DNA of 64,000 nt from Vulcanimicrobiota bacterium (GTDB lineage Bacteria > Vulcanimicrobiota > Xenobia > Xenobiales > JADMJV01). Location: assembly GCA_019637395.1 (NCBI GenBank), contig JAHBVR010000011.1, positions 1-64,000 on the forward strand, written 5' to 3'. The notes below the pieces were generated by a model. The model saw only the letters and a program-made list of their open reading frames with translations. It had not been told where the DNA came from and searched no databases. Below are positions 34,411 to 42,901 of this stretch, piece by piece (positions within the stretch are counted from its first letter, which is position 1; every line of letters begins with the position of its first letter). The position numbers and the translations under genes were made by a program.

Positions 34411-36146
34411 TAGCTTACCCAGAGAAGAACCCGCGAGCGTTCGGCGGCGGGCAGCAGATTGTTGATGGCCGGGAACTGGATCCATTGGTTCTGCTCCATC
34501 TGCTGGCGCGAGCGCTGGAAGGTATTGTTAATTTGGGTATAGGCGTCGTTCTGATCGCCATCAGAGGGCATGGGAAGGTACCAATTTGTCTTGGTGAGAG
34601 GGGAGTGCCACCCATGGTTCTTCTCGTCCGGACGGGTCCACTCACTGATCTGGTCTGAGGAGATGTTCTTCCAGGTCGTGATTCGAGGGGGAGTCCAGCC
34701 GCTGTTGATCATCGTAAAATCGAATTTCCGCGCACCGTCCGTGGACGAGTCCGGGAAGTCTCGCAAACTGGCGGGAGTCTCGGAAAACTGAAAGAGAATC
34801 TTGCTCGGTTTTTGGACCGGAACATTCGGTGGAGATTTATTCTCCTTTGAGGCTGATTTGCCGTTCGTGTTGACGATGTCTTCCACGGTGAGGGCGATGC
34901 TGCGGGAAAGATTCAGACTGTCCGGTTGCATCGCGAAGTCGACATCCTGCAAAGTCATCTCGCCCCGATTGGGGTCGGGTGAATCGGTGATGACGGAGCC
35001 CAAAACGGTCATCTGGTGGGCCGAGAAATTCCCGTTGGTGTAGACCAGACCCTGGAAGGAGTAGGTGGAGCGCTCCAGGCCTTCCAGGCTGACGTCACCC
35101 TTGGCGGCCAGGGCCACCATATTTTCGGAGTTGAGCTGGCTGCCCTTCTGGACCGTAACGTTACCACCCGAGAGGATCAGCCCCTGTCCTTTAACCCCGC
35201 CGGTGACGGTCAGATTGCCGCCAGTCCAGAGCACCCCGTTTTCCAATTCGAGGTCACCCTGGACGGTCAGGTCGCCACTGGGGCAGCCGCAATACCAGGT
35301 CACTTTGCGACCAGCCACGGTGCCGCTGAGAATCTCCGTGCCGTCGACATTCTGAATATCCTTGATGCAGGCCTCGACGTCGATCTTGGGGATGGGCTGG
35401 GGATCGCCCTTCATCCGGACCTCGCCATCGATCTGAGACAGAGCGTCGACCTTAATCTCACCGGCGGCCGCCACGTCTCCGGAGACCTGGCAGTTAATGA
35501 GCTTGATGGCCGGGTTGGAACCACTGGCGCGGCTGTTGCTCTGCAACGACCCGGGAGCCAGCGCGGCGGAACTACCGGGTGGGTAGTCCTCTCCCGCCTT
35601 CAATCCGGTGACATGGGCATTGGTGGCCACGATCGGCCCGCTGGAGCTGATGGCCTTAGGAAAAGGGGGCCGGTAAAAAAGAACCTCCACGGTGCGCTGA
35701 CTGCGGCCGGCGTAGCCGCAACCCACCAGGTGAACCGTATTGGCGGGGACCGGGCGACCGGTGGAGCCGGTAACTTCGTCCATGGACTCCAGATGGTTGA
35801 GAGAGCGCGGAACCCGCCCGTCCGAGACGAAGCTGACGATGCCATAGTGTTTGCCGGCATCTCCCACGATCAGAGGAGGCTCGCCGTTCTTTCCGTAATT
35901 CTGACCCTGGAGCAATTCGGACATGGCCTCGTGGACGGCGGACTCGGCCAGATTGCGAGCTTCATGCTCGGACTCCAGGCTGGTGGCGAACTGAAGATGG
36001 AAGACCACCGCCTCGGCCATGGTGAACAGTACCGTCAGGAGCAGACCGCTAACAATAAGGACAGTACTGAGTGAGGACCCCCGACGACGTCTGAACATGA
36101 AGACGAATTTCTTTCTCACCATACCCGATCCTTGCGCTGGAAGCAT
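34407..36146 (-). CDS. PilX-like beta-helix protein (module III)
   Basis: 579 residues. A basic N terminus (FRRRRGSSLSTVL) and a hydrophobic helix lead into PilX-like residues (EARNLAESAVHEAMSEL). A Gly/Val-rich region with bactofilin-like or DUF7305-like repeats follows (DLTVQGDLELENGVLWTGGN, GGNLTVTGGVKGQGLILSGG). A CGC motif in the middle could form a disulfide. Start ATG 36146 shares its A with the TAA of the upstream gspF-like gene (TAATG), so translation is coupled. Confidence 0.72.
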   Translation of the reverse strand: MLPAQGSGMVRKKFVFMFRRRRGSSLSTVLIVSGLLLTVLFTMAEAVVFHLQFATSLESEHEARNLAESAVHEAMSELLQGQNYGKNGEPPLIVGDAGKHYGIVSFVSDGRVPRSLNHLESMDEVTGSTGRPVPANTVHLVGCGYAGRSQRTVEVLFYRPPFPKAISSSGPIVATNAHVTGLKAGEDYPPGSSAALAPGSLQSNSRASGSNPAIKLINCQVSGDVAAAGEIKVDALSQIDGEVRMKGDPQPIPKIDVEACIKDIQNVDGTEILSGTVAGRKVTWYCGCPSGDLTVQGDLELENGVLWTGGNLTVTGGVKGQGLILSGGNVTVQKGSQLNSENMVALAAKGDVSLEGLERSTYSFQGLVYTNGNFSAHQMTVLGSVITDSPDPNRGEMTLQDVDFAMQPDSLNLSRSIALTVEDIVNTNGKSASKENKSPPNVPVQKPSKILFQFSETPASLRDFPDSSTDGARKFDFTMINSGWTPPRITTWKNISSDQISEWTRPDEKNHGWHSPLTKTNWYLPMPSDGDQNDAYTQINNTFQRSRQQMEQNQWIQFPAINNLLPAAERSRVLLWVSY

Positions 36147-37201
36147 TAGAGTCTGTCCATCACCGAGAGCAGAGGCTGCAAGGTGGCCACCAGCGTGAAT
36201 CCCACCAGCATACCGATGATGGAAAGAATGAGCGGTTCCAAAGCACGGGTCATAACCTCCAAACGCTGATCCAGCTCCAACCTGAAAATGGATTCGAGAT
36301 TCTTCAACATAGCCGGCATGCGTCCGGCTTCCTCACTGGCTCGAACTCCCTGAATCAAGGTACTGGGAAAAAACTGCGCGTAAGCAAGTGAATCCGACAG
36401 TTCCTCTCCCTCCTTCACCCGCGCCGCTACGCGGCCGATGATTTCATCCATCAGCACCAGATCCGTCCCTCGGGCGCTCAGCTCCAAAGCCTGCAGCAAG
36501 GGAATTCCGACCTCGAGCATCACGGCCAGGTTCTGCACGAAATTGGTGATGTAAACCAGGCGCAGGCTCTCACCAATCACGGGCAAAGAAAGAAACCTTC
36601 GCTGCCATTCTGGTTCCTCACTCCAGCGAGCGCACAGCCGGCTTATCCCCCAAAGGCCCAGACCGGCCACCAGCCAACTGATCGGACTGCAGAGAAACCC
36701 GCTGAAACCCAGCAGCAGACGGGTCATCCAGGGAAGTTGCCCGCCGATTTCCGTCAGCATTTCGAAGAGTCCGCGAAAAAGCAGAGGCGGAGCCACCAGG
36801 GCCAGGATGATACAAAAAGCACTGACCAACAGCGGCATGGTCAGCGAGCTCTTCAGCTTCTGCATCAGCTCGCCATTCTTTTCCTCACGTTCGGCCAGGC
36901 TCAGCAAAGCAGCATTAAGTCGGCCGGAACGCTCCCCACTCATCAGCATTTTTTGGTGAAATGACTTGAAAATCTGTGGATAGTCTTGCATCGCGCGGGA
37001 CAGGTAATGGCCCTGCTGCAACTTCCTGGCCATGCCCTGACAGGCCTCGGCCAGAGCTGGATGTTCCTGTTGCTCGGCCAACATTTCCAAAGCCGATACC
37101 AACGGCACACCGCTGCTGAACATGGTCCCGAGACTGCGAAAAAACACCGCCCGCATGCGAGCGCTGGGCGCGGGACTCAGAAACGACAACCTGCTACTCA
37201 C
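36146..37201 (-). CDS. GspF/PilC-like platform protein (module III)
   Basis: 351-residue inner-membrane platform protein of type II secretion or type IV pili. Two F domains start with FFRSLGTMFSSGVPLVSALE and ITNFVQNLAVMLEVGIPLLQ. Hydrophobic helices include LLVSAFCIILALVAPPLLF and the C-terminal LILSIIGMLVGFTLVATLQP. Unlike the module II protein, it has no GAF domain. It is the first gene of the leftward operon; GTG 37201 carries an overlapping GGAGG. A TAATAT box lies just upstream. Confidence 0.9.
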   Translation of the reverse strand: MSSRLSFLSPAPSARMRAVFFRSLGTMFSSGVPLVSALEMLAEQQEHPALAEACQGMARKLQQGHYLSRAMQDYPQIFKSFHQKMLMSGERSGRLNAALLSLAEREEKNGELMQKLKSSLTMPLLVSAFCIILALVAPPLLFRGLFEMLTEIGGQLPWMTRLLLGFSGFLCSPISWLVAGLGLWGISRLCARWSEEPEWQRRFLSLPVIGESLRLVYITNFVQNLAVMLEVGIPLLQALELSARGTDLVLMDEIIGRVAARVKEGEELSDSLAYAQFFPSTLIQGVRASEEAGRMPAMLKNLESIFRLELDQRLEVMTRALEPLILSIIGMLVGFTLVATLQPLLSVMDRL

Positions 37202-37294
37202 CTCCGCCTTCGAATATTAAGCCCAAGTTTATCACTCGGATAGCCGAAGCGATTCCGTTTTAGAAGCAGCTTGTTTCCGAAAGGTTACTTTTTC

Positions 37295-37666
37295 TCAACA
37301 GGCGGTTTCGAGTTGAGCCAGCAGATTCTGATAGGGGACTTCGTCGCACTCCGACTGAAACTTGACTTCCACGCCGGTGGAGTAGCGGGTCTCCACCTCG
37401 CGGCTCCAGCGCACCTTACCTTCGACCCAATACTGGCGGGCCGACAGCGGCTGGTTGTAGAGGACCTGCACCTCGGCGCCGTTGGGGATATACTTGGGCA
37501 GCGTCAGGCGAAAGCCACCACCGCTGACGTCTTCCAGTTGAGCCTTCTGGAAAGGTCCTTTATCCACGCGGAAGTGCACCGTCTGGCGATACGGCAGGCG
37601 CCGATCCAGGCGTCGCTTGTCGCCCTTGCTCTTGGCCTCCCGCAGAAACTTCTGGATATCGAACAT
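37295..37666 (-). CDS. PilZ-domain c-di-GMP receptor
   Basis: 123 residues of a single PilZ domain. The c-di-GMP-binding signatures are visible: an Arg-rich N-terminal loop (KRRLDRRLPYRQTV) and DVSGGGFRLTLP matching the (D/N)xSxxG motif. Small stand-alone PilZ proteins transmit c-di-GMP levels to motility, pili or polysaccharide synthesis. It sits next to pilus module III and, in this window, the GGDEF enzyme at 0.1 kb is a possible source of its ligand. A TAATCT box six bases before ATG 37666 predicts a leaderless mRNA. Confidence 0.85.
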   Translation of the reverse strand: MFDIQKFLREAKSKGDKRRLDRRLPYRQTVHFRVDKGPFQKAQLEDVSGGGFRLTLPKYIPNGAEVQVLYNQPLSARQYWVEGKVRWSREVETRYSTGVEVKFQSECDEVPYQNLLAQLETAC

Positions 37667-37672
37667 AGCTTC

Positions 37673-37678
37673 AGATTA
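37673..37678 (-). promoter_or_regulatory. -10 box of PilZ gene, leaderless type
   Basis: TAATCT (37678-37673) is followed by GAAGCT and then ATG 37666, the same six-base spacing as at 104, 10689, 13143 and 46120. No convincing -35 is seen at 16-18 bases. Confidence 0.4.
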
Positions 37679-37705
37679 CTCATGATCCTGGAAAAATCTC
37701 TGAAA

Positions 37706-38104
37706 TCAGAGTTCCTTGATCAACTTCACGAAGCCGTTCTGGCTGGGAAACAAGGCATAGCCATTATTCAGGTACAATTGGTGCAGCCGGGTATTGGCCT
37801 CGGCCGTATAGGTGGCGGCTCGCGCCAGTCCCAGTTCGCGCATCCATTCCTGACCCCGCTGGAGCAGAGCCTGAGCCACACCGCGGCGCCGCCACTCCGG
37901 CTCCACGTAGGTGGTGGAGAAAAGCCCCAAAGTCGCTTCCTCGCGGCGCACGATGGTATAACCGAGCCGTTCTCCCGAGGGCAGGACGGAAAGAAAAATC
38001 TGCCCGGTGCACTGGAGAGGATCCAGGTGGTAACGCACCCGGCGCTCCAACCAGTCCATGGTATAGAGCGACTCGCCCAGCACTTCTATCAAGGTACGCC
38101 GCAT
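37706..38104 (-). CDS. GNAT-family acetyltransferase
   Basis: Acetyl-CoA-dependent N-acyltransferase fold: the acetyl-CoA loop motif RRRGVAQALL follows a central strand (LGLFSTTYVEPEW), and a C-terminal NNGYALF matches the family end. From ATG 38104 it is 132 residues and lacks the usual first strand and helix. In the same frame, sequence upstream reads RPEIRTVQSHDREEILWLAER, which restores both but offers only a CTG (38170), overlapping the stop of the Omp85 gene as CTGA. A non-canonical start is therefore possible. Substrate unknown. Confidence 0.8.
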   Translation of the reverse strand: MRRTLIEVLGESLYTMDWLERRVRYHLDPLQCTGQIFLSVLPSGERLGYTIVRREEATLGLFSTTYVEPEWRRRGVAQALLQRGQEWMRELGLARAATYTAEANTRLHQLYLNNGYALFPSQNGFVKLIKEL

Positions 38105-38166
38105 ACGCTCGGCCAGCCAGAGAATCTCTTCCCGGTCATGGCTCTGGACGGTGCGAATCTCCGGCC

Positions 38167-39426
38167 TCAGTAGCGGTCCCCGACCACAAAGTTGATCTGG
38201 CGGCGGCCCTGAGGCGCAAAAGCCCCTTCCAGGCGAATCAACCCGAAGTCGCTCAAAGCCTGCACGCCCAGACCGTAGCCGAAGCCGCTGTCCGGCTTCT
38301 CGCGCACCACTCCCGGCTGTCCGTAGACCTGGGAAGCGCTCTTGAAAGCGCTGCCGTAGTCCACGAAAGTGGCGAAGCGGAAGGGCACGTTCGAACCGAA
38401 AATATTCAGGCTTCCCAGGGGCGCGCGAAATTCCAGAGTACTTTGCACAAAGCTGCGGCCTCCGCCCAATTCACCCAACTGGTAGCCGCGCACCGAATTA
38501 ACGCCGCCCAGATTATAAGATTCATACTGAGGCAGCAGGCCCATGGCCGAACCTCCCTGCAAGTTGAAGATCAGCGTTTGCGGCTCCTCACCCCACAGGT
38601 GAAGGGGCTGAAAATGAGTGTAGTTGAGGTTGAAGCGGGTGAAGCCGGCCTGAGTCGCTCCCACCGGAATGGCCTGATCGGCCTGAAAGCGCAGTTTGTC
38701 GCCGGAAGTGGGAAATTGCAGATGGTCCAAATCCATATAGAGACCGCTGGCCCGGACGTAGAGCAGATTGTCCACGCCTCCGGGCGAGACGGTAAGGGGA
38801 TGCCCGGCTGGATCGTAAGGAATGGTCAGACCGCCGAAGGGCCCGTTGCGCAAACTCAAGTGTTCGTAAATGGCCCCCGCCGACAGGGTTAAATTCTGGG
38901 ACGGATCGGTGGTGTAGCTAAAACCGGTGGCCGTGCGGAAAAGCCAGGGCTGGGTATTGTCGGTGAAACGCCCCAGATCATGGTGGCCGCTCATGTAGGC
39001 TGAATTCCAGGAACGGGTCTGATTGGCGTAAAGCGAAAAATACCCGTCCATGTCGTCCGGAATGAAGCTGTAATCCAGATCCAGGGCGCCCACGGTAGTG
39101 CCCGCCGCCCCCGTGATCATCAGGCGTTGGTGCGGGCCCAAATAAATGCCGTAGTGTCCGGTGATGCTGGCGTTGTCTACATAACGACTGCCCTGCAACA
39201 CCGTTTCCTGACGGCCCGTGCCCTGGAACGAAGTGGGGTCCGGCAGCACGGGGCCTAATCCAAAACCTTCGTCTTCCCCATTGCGCAGAATCCCTCCGGT
39301 GGGAGAACTGAAGACTCCGCGCGGATTAGGCCCACCGAGGTTGGTTTTATCTTCGGGAGCGGGTGGGGGTTCCTGGGCCCAGACGGCCAGGGACAGCAAT
39401 CCTGATAAAATCAATCGACGCAACAT
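38167..39426 (-). CDS. Omp85/BamA-like outer membrane barrel without POTRA
   Basis: About 419 residues with a signal peptide (LRRLILSGLLSLAVWAQ) and a long beta-barrel. The diagnostic VRGY motif is in NSVRGYQLGELGGG, and alternate aromatic and Gly strands run to a C-terminal VVGDRY. There are no obvious N-terminal POTRA domains, unlike BamA/TamA. Short Omp85 proteins exist, with uncertain jobs in outer-membrane assembly or secretion. ATG 39426 has AGGA eight bases upstream; ATG 39435 is nine bases longer. It supports a diderm envelope. Confidence 0.78.
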   Translation of the reverse strand: MLRRLILSGLLSLAVWAQEPPPAPEDKTNLGGPNPRGVFSSPTGGILRNGEDEGFGLGPVLPDPTSFQGTGRQETVLQGSRYVDNASITGHYGIYLGPHQRLMITGAAGTTVGALDLDYSFIPDDMDGYFSLYANQTRSWNSAYMSGHHDLGRFTDNTQPWLFRTATGFSYTTDPSQNLTLSAGAIYEHLSLRNGPFGGLTIPYDPAGHPLTVSPGGVDNLLYVRASGLYMDLDHLQFPTSGDKLRFQADQAIPVGATQAGFTRFNLNYTHFQPLHLWGEEPQTLIFNLQGGSAMGLLPQYESYNLGGVNSVRGYQLGELGGGRSFVQSTLEFRAPLGSLNIFGSNVPFRFATFVDYGSAFKSASQVYGQPGVVREKPDSGFGYGLGVQALSDFGLIRLEGAFAPQGRRQINFVVGDRY

Positions 39427-39492
39427 CTTGGACATCCTGTTGCCAATTGGACACGAAAGAACCTGCCCGCGTAAAGTAACTCAAGTACTAAG

Positions 39493-39510
39493 TTGCCCCA
39501 AATTTGGCAA
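39493..39510. promoter_or_regulatory. Inverted repeat in divergent intergenic region
   Basis: TTGCC (39493-39497) and GGCAA (39506-39510) flank a perfect CCAAATTTGG palindrome (39498-39507). Further TTGCCAA copies lie nearby. The 240-base gap separates the Omp85 gene from the lipase-like gene, so this could be a regulator site. Confidence 0.35.
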
Positions 39511-39670
39511 GAGTTGCCAAAAAGCCGGCAAGCCAACCCCGGCCGGCGGGGAGCTGGCAGCCACCCCCGTTTTGCTCGCCAAAGTCTTTAACATCATAGC
39601 CTCAGGCCGGCAACATGTCGGCAACGGATTTTTGGCCGATTTAAACGGGCGGGGCTAGGATAAGCGGGAG

Positions 39671-40870
39671 ATGACCGTCTCCCCGTTAAAAAACGTCTCG
39701 CCGCTGGCCGGGCGCAGTCCTTTGCAGCGTAAGCCCCCCGGGCCGGGCGTTTGGGATGGCTTTGAAAAGGCTCCACCAGTGGATCCGGCTGAGATCGCCG
39801 AGGCCCGCAAGCTGGCCAAACGCAAGCACAAGGTGGCCAAGATCGTGCTGGGCACGCTGGGGGCCACCACCGTTTTGGGCACCGGAGCCGCCACCGTAGC
39901 CACGGTGGCGATTGTAAATCCGGGGGCCCTCGGCCCCCTGGGCCCCTCACTCAATCAACTGGTGGTCGAGCACCTTCCAGGCGGAGCACAGGACGCCTAC
40001 CATTGGGCCACCGATCCCAATCCTCAAGCCGAGGACGCTTCCAACTACGGCCAACTCTACCAGATCAATCCAGGTAGCCGGGACTACCAGGTGCTGGCCG
40101 GGAACGGCCAGACCTCACCCGACGGCAACGACATCCCCGCCGAGGCCATCAAGGACGGGCGGGTCATCATCGGTTTCGAGGGCATCGACGGCACCCAGGA
40201 CAGCTACGTGCGTGCTTTCAACAAGTTGTTCAATAGCGACGAGGCGGCCATTCCGCTGAATCAGCCGATGCTTTTCATTCACGAGGGACATCGGCCCAGT
40301 CGCATCGACGATATCAAGCGAGTGCTGCACGACTATTCGATCACCAAAAAGGTCCAGGCTGGTGAAAAGGTAGACCTGCAAGCTGCCTTCGAGGCCGATC
40401 CCGCCGTGGAAACCGGCTACAATGTGATCAAACAGGCTCTGGACAAGGATCTGGATGTGCTCGTCTTCGCCCACAGCGGCGGCGGTGCGGAAAGCGTGGA
40501 AGCTCTGAATCTGCTTTCCTCACAGGGCTACCACGATGAAATCGGGGAGCACGTCAAGATCGTCATCATGGCCGGAGCTTCGCCGGCTCAAGATGCGGTG
40601 GAAGCCGGCGTCCAGCCCGGCAACGCCCTTTACATCGGCATGAAAGCCGATCTGGTGGCCGAGCTGGGCCATGTCTACATTGACCCGCACGACCCGATGA
40701 AAGGCCTGGTCAATCTGGTCAAGGACCTGCGCGAGACCTCCGACTTCACCCTGGGACCGATGCACAGTCCTGACCGGGCTATCGTGCCCAACAACCTGGA
40801 CCATCTGAAAGACTTCTTCGAAAAAGGCATCGGCGGCACGTATCTGGCTGAAACTCCACCCGCGAGGTAG
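39671..40870 (+). CDS. Putative alpha/beta-hydrolase-like membrane protein
   Basis: 399 residues, not clearly recognised. The N terminus is Pro/Lys-rich (SPLAGRSPLQRKPPGPG), followed by a hydrophobic Gly/Ala segment (IVLGTLGATTVLGTGAATVA). A globular domain has FAHSGGGAES, a possible nucleophile elbow, and then VIMAGAS. The pattern fits a lipase/hydrolase fold, but the catalytic Asp and His are not assignable. It may be anchored by the hydrophobic segment with the enzyme on one side. A TAGGAT box nine bases before ATG is a likely near-leaderless promoter. Confidence 0.5.
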   Translation: MTVSPLKNVSPLAGRSPLQRKPPGPGVWDGFEKAPPVDPAEIAEARKLAKRKHKVAKIVLGTLGATTVLGTGAATVATVAIVNPGALGPLGPSLNQLVVEHLPGGAQDAYHWATDPNPQAEDASNYGQLYQINPGSRDYQVLAGNGQTSPDGNDIPAEAIKDGRVIIGFEGIDGTQDSYVRAFNKLFNSDEAAIPLNQPMLFIHEGHRPSRIDDIKRVLHDYSITKKVQAGEKVDLQAAFEADPAVETGYNVIKQALDKDLDVLVFAHSGGGAESVEALNLLSSQGYHDEIGEHVKIVIMAGASPAQDAVEAGVQPGNALYIGMKADLVAELGHVYIDPHDPMKGLVNLVKDLRETSDFTLGPMHSPDRAIVPNNLDHLKDFFEKGIGGTYLAETPPAR

Positions 40871-40897
40871 TCCCCTCCGGATCTTGAAACCGCCTCC

Positions 40898-42838
40898 ATG
40901 CTGTCGCTTTATCAATCCATTCTCACTCCCCGGCTGATCGAAGAGCGCATGCTGCTGGCTCTGCGCCAGGGCAAGCTGAGCAAGTGGTTTTCCGGCATCG
41001 GTCAGGAGGCCATCTCGGTGGGGGCAACCCTGGCGCTGGACGAAGATGAATGGATCCTGCCGCTGCATCGCAACCTCGGAGTCTTTACCTGTCGCAATCT
41101 GCCCCTGCAGCGGCTTTTTTCTCAATGGCTGGGCAAAGCGACCGGCTACAGCCACGGGCGCGACCGTTCCTTTCACTTTGGTAGCCGCGACCATCATATT
41201 GTAGGCATGATTTCCCACCTCGGCCCCCAACTGTGCGTGGCCAACGGCATCGCCCTGGCCCACCGTCTGCGCGGCCAATCCAAGGTCACCATGGTTTTCA
41301 GCGGCGAAGGCGGTACTTCCCAGGGCGACTTTCATGAGGCGCTCAACCTGGCCAGCGTCTGGGAACTGCCCGTACTCTTCGTGATCGAGAACAACGGCTA
41401 TGCGCTGTCCACTCCGACCCATCAGCAGTATCGCTGCCAGCAACTGGTGGACCGGGCCCAGGCTTATGGAATGGAAGGGCATCAGATCGACGGCAATGAC
41501 CTGTTGCTGGTGCACCGCACCGTCCAGGAACTGACCCGCTCCATGCGCGAGCAGCCTCGCCCGGTCTTGCTGGAATGCCTGACCTTTCGCATGCGCGGCC
41601 ACGAAGAAGCCTCCGGCACCGACTATGTGCCGGACGAACTCGCCCTGAAGTGGGCCGAGAAGGACCCGGTCTTGCAGTTCGAGCGCTATCTCCTCCGTGA
41701 GAAGCTGGTGCAGGCGGAACAGTGCGAAACGATTCGCGAGAAGCTCAAAGCGAAAATTTCGGCTGACTTTGAAGCAGCCCTGCAAGAGCCCGCCCCGGCA
41801 CCCAACGCCGAGCGAGAAAGCCGCGGAGTCTACCGTAGCTTCTCGCAGACCTCCCGAGAAAATTCTCCTTCCGGCCGGGAAATCCGCTATGTCGACGCCA
41901 TCGCCGAGGGCCTGCGCCTGGCCATGCAACGGCACTTCAACATGGTCTTCATGGGCCAGGACGTGGCCGAATATGGCGGGGTCTTCAAAATTTCCCAAGG
42001 GCTCTTGGAAGAATTCGGCCCCGAGAGGGTGCGCAACACGCCCCTTTGCGAATCGGCCATCGTGGGGGCGACCCTGGGTCTTTCGGTGGCCGGCCTCAAG
42101 TCGATCATGGAAATGCAGTTCGCCGATTTCGCCAGTTGCGCGTACAACCAGATCGTCAACAACCTGGCCAAATCTCACTACCGGTGGGGGCAGAACGCCG
42201 ACGTGGTCATTCGCTTTCCCAGCGGGGGCAGCCTGGGTGCGGGCCCGTTTCACTCGCAGTCACTGGAAGCGACCTTTGCGCACGTTCCGGGTCTGAAGAT
42301 CGTCTATCCGGCCTTTCCGGACGAGGCCAAAGGCCTGCTTTTGGCGGCCGTGGAGGATCCCAATCCGGTGCTCTATTTCGAACACAAAGCACTCTACCGG
42401 CGTCTCAAAGGCCCGGTTCCCGACGGCTACTACACCACTCCTTTGGGGGTGGCCCGGCAGTTGCGCCAAGGCGACCAGATCAGCATCATCACCTACGGCC
42501 TGGGCGTGCACTGGGCGCTGGAAGTGCTGGCTGCTCACCCGGAGATTCGAGCTACCCTGCTCGATCTACGCACTCTACTGCCGCTGGACGTGGAGGCGAT
42601 TCTGCAAGCAGTGCGAGCCAGCGGCAAAGCGCTGGTCCTGCATGAGGATACGCTAACAGGAGGAATCGGTGGAGAAGTCGCCGCTCTGATCGCCCAGCAC
42701 TGCTTTGAATATCTGGACGGACCGGTGATTCGCTGCGGCAGCCTGGATACACCGGTGCCCTTTGCCAAAGAATTGGAACAGGATTTTTTGGCCAGAGCCC
42801 GCTTCGAACAGCAATTACTCGAATTAGTCGCCTACTAA
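40898..42838 (+). CDS. Fused E1 alpha-beta subunit of 2-oxoacid dehydrogenase
   Basis: 646 residues joining both E1 halves. The alpha part holds the thiamine diphosphate site (GEGGTSQGDFHEALNLAS, VIENNGYALST) and the beta part follows (GQDVAEYGGVFKISQGLLEE; MQFADFASCAYNQIVNN). The single chain matches fused branched-chain or pyruvate dehydrogenase E1 enzymes. No E2 or E3 gene is in the window. Its last codons (QQLLELVAY) lie inside the left direct repeat of the inserted element and are nearly repeated at 44683, a sign that the 3' end was restored by the insertion. Confidence 0.9.
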   Translation: MLSLYQSILTPRLIEERMLLALRQGKLSKWFSGIGQEAISVGATLALDEDEWILPLHRNLGVFTCRNLPLQRLFSQWLGKATGYSHGRDRSFHFGSRDHHIVGMISHLGPQLCVANGIALAHRLRGQSKVTMVFSGEGGTSQGDFHEALNLASVWELPVLFVIENNGYALSTPTHQQYRCQQLVDRAQAYGMEGHQIDGNDLLLVHRTVQELTRSMREQPRPVLLECLTFRMRGHEEASGTDYVPDELALKWAEKDPVLQFERYLLREKLVQAEQCETIREKLKAKISADFEAALQEPAPAPNAERESRGVYRSFSQTSRENSPSGREIRYVDAIAEGLRLAMQRHFNMVFMGQDVAEYGGVFKISQGLLEEFGPERVRNTPLCESAIVGATLGLSVAGLKSIMEMQFADFASCAYNQIVNNLAKSHYRWGQNADVVIRFPSGGSLGAGPFHSQSLEATFAHVPGLKIVYPAFPDEAKGLLLAAVEDPNPVLYFEHKALYRRLKGPVPDGYYTTPLGVARQLRQGDQISIITYGLGVHWALEVLAAHPEIRATLLDLRTLLPLDVEAILQAVRASGKALVLHEDTLTGGIGGEVAALIAQHCFEYLDGPVIRCGSLDTPVPFAKELEQDFLARARFEQQLLELVAY

Positions 42839-42856
42839 ACCAAAGAATCGCACCAG
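42809..42856 (+). repeat. Left 48-bp direct repeat of inserted element
   Basis: Matches 44683-44730 with four mismatches; the last 30 bases (42827-42856) are identical to 44701-44730. It contains the end of the E1 gene. Three mismatches are synonymous in the E1 frame and one changes Leu to Phe, so the second copy once served as E1 coding sequence or was imported as a replacement 3' end. Confidence 0.85.
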
Positions 42857-42901
42857 TTACACACCGCAGGTCAGCCGCGGCATTGTAGCAAAGCACGGGG
42901 G

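Noticed and set aside
40520-42253. 577-codon minus-strand frame opposite the fused E1 gene
   Set aside because: The E1 protein has full thiamine diphosphate motifs, so this frame is an open shadow.
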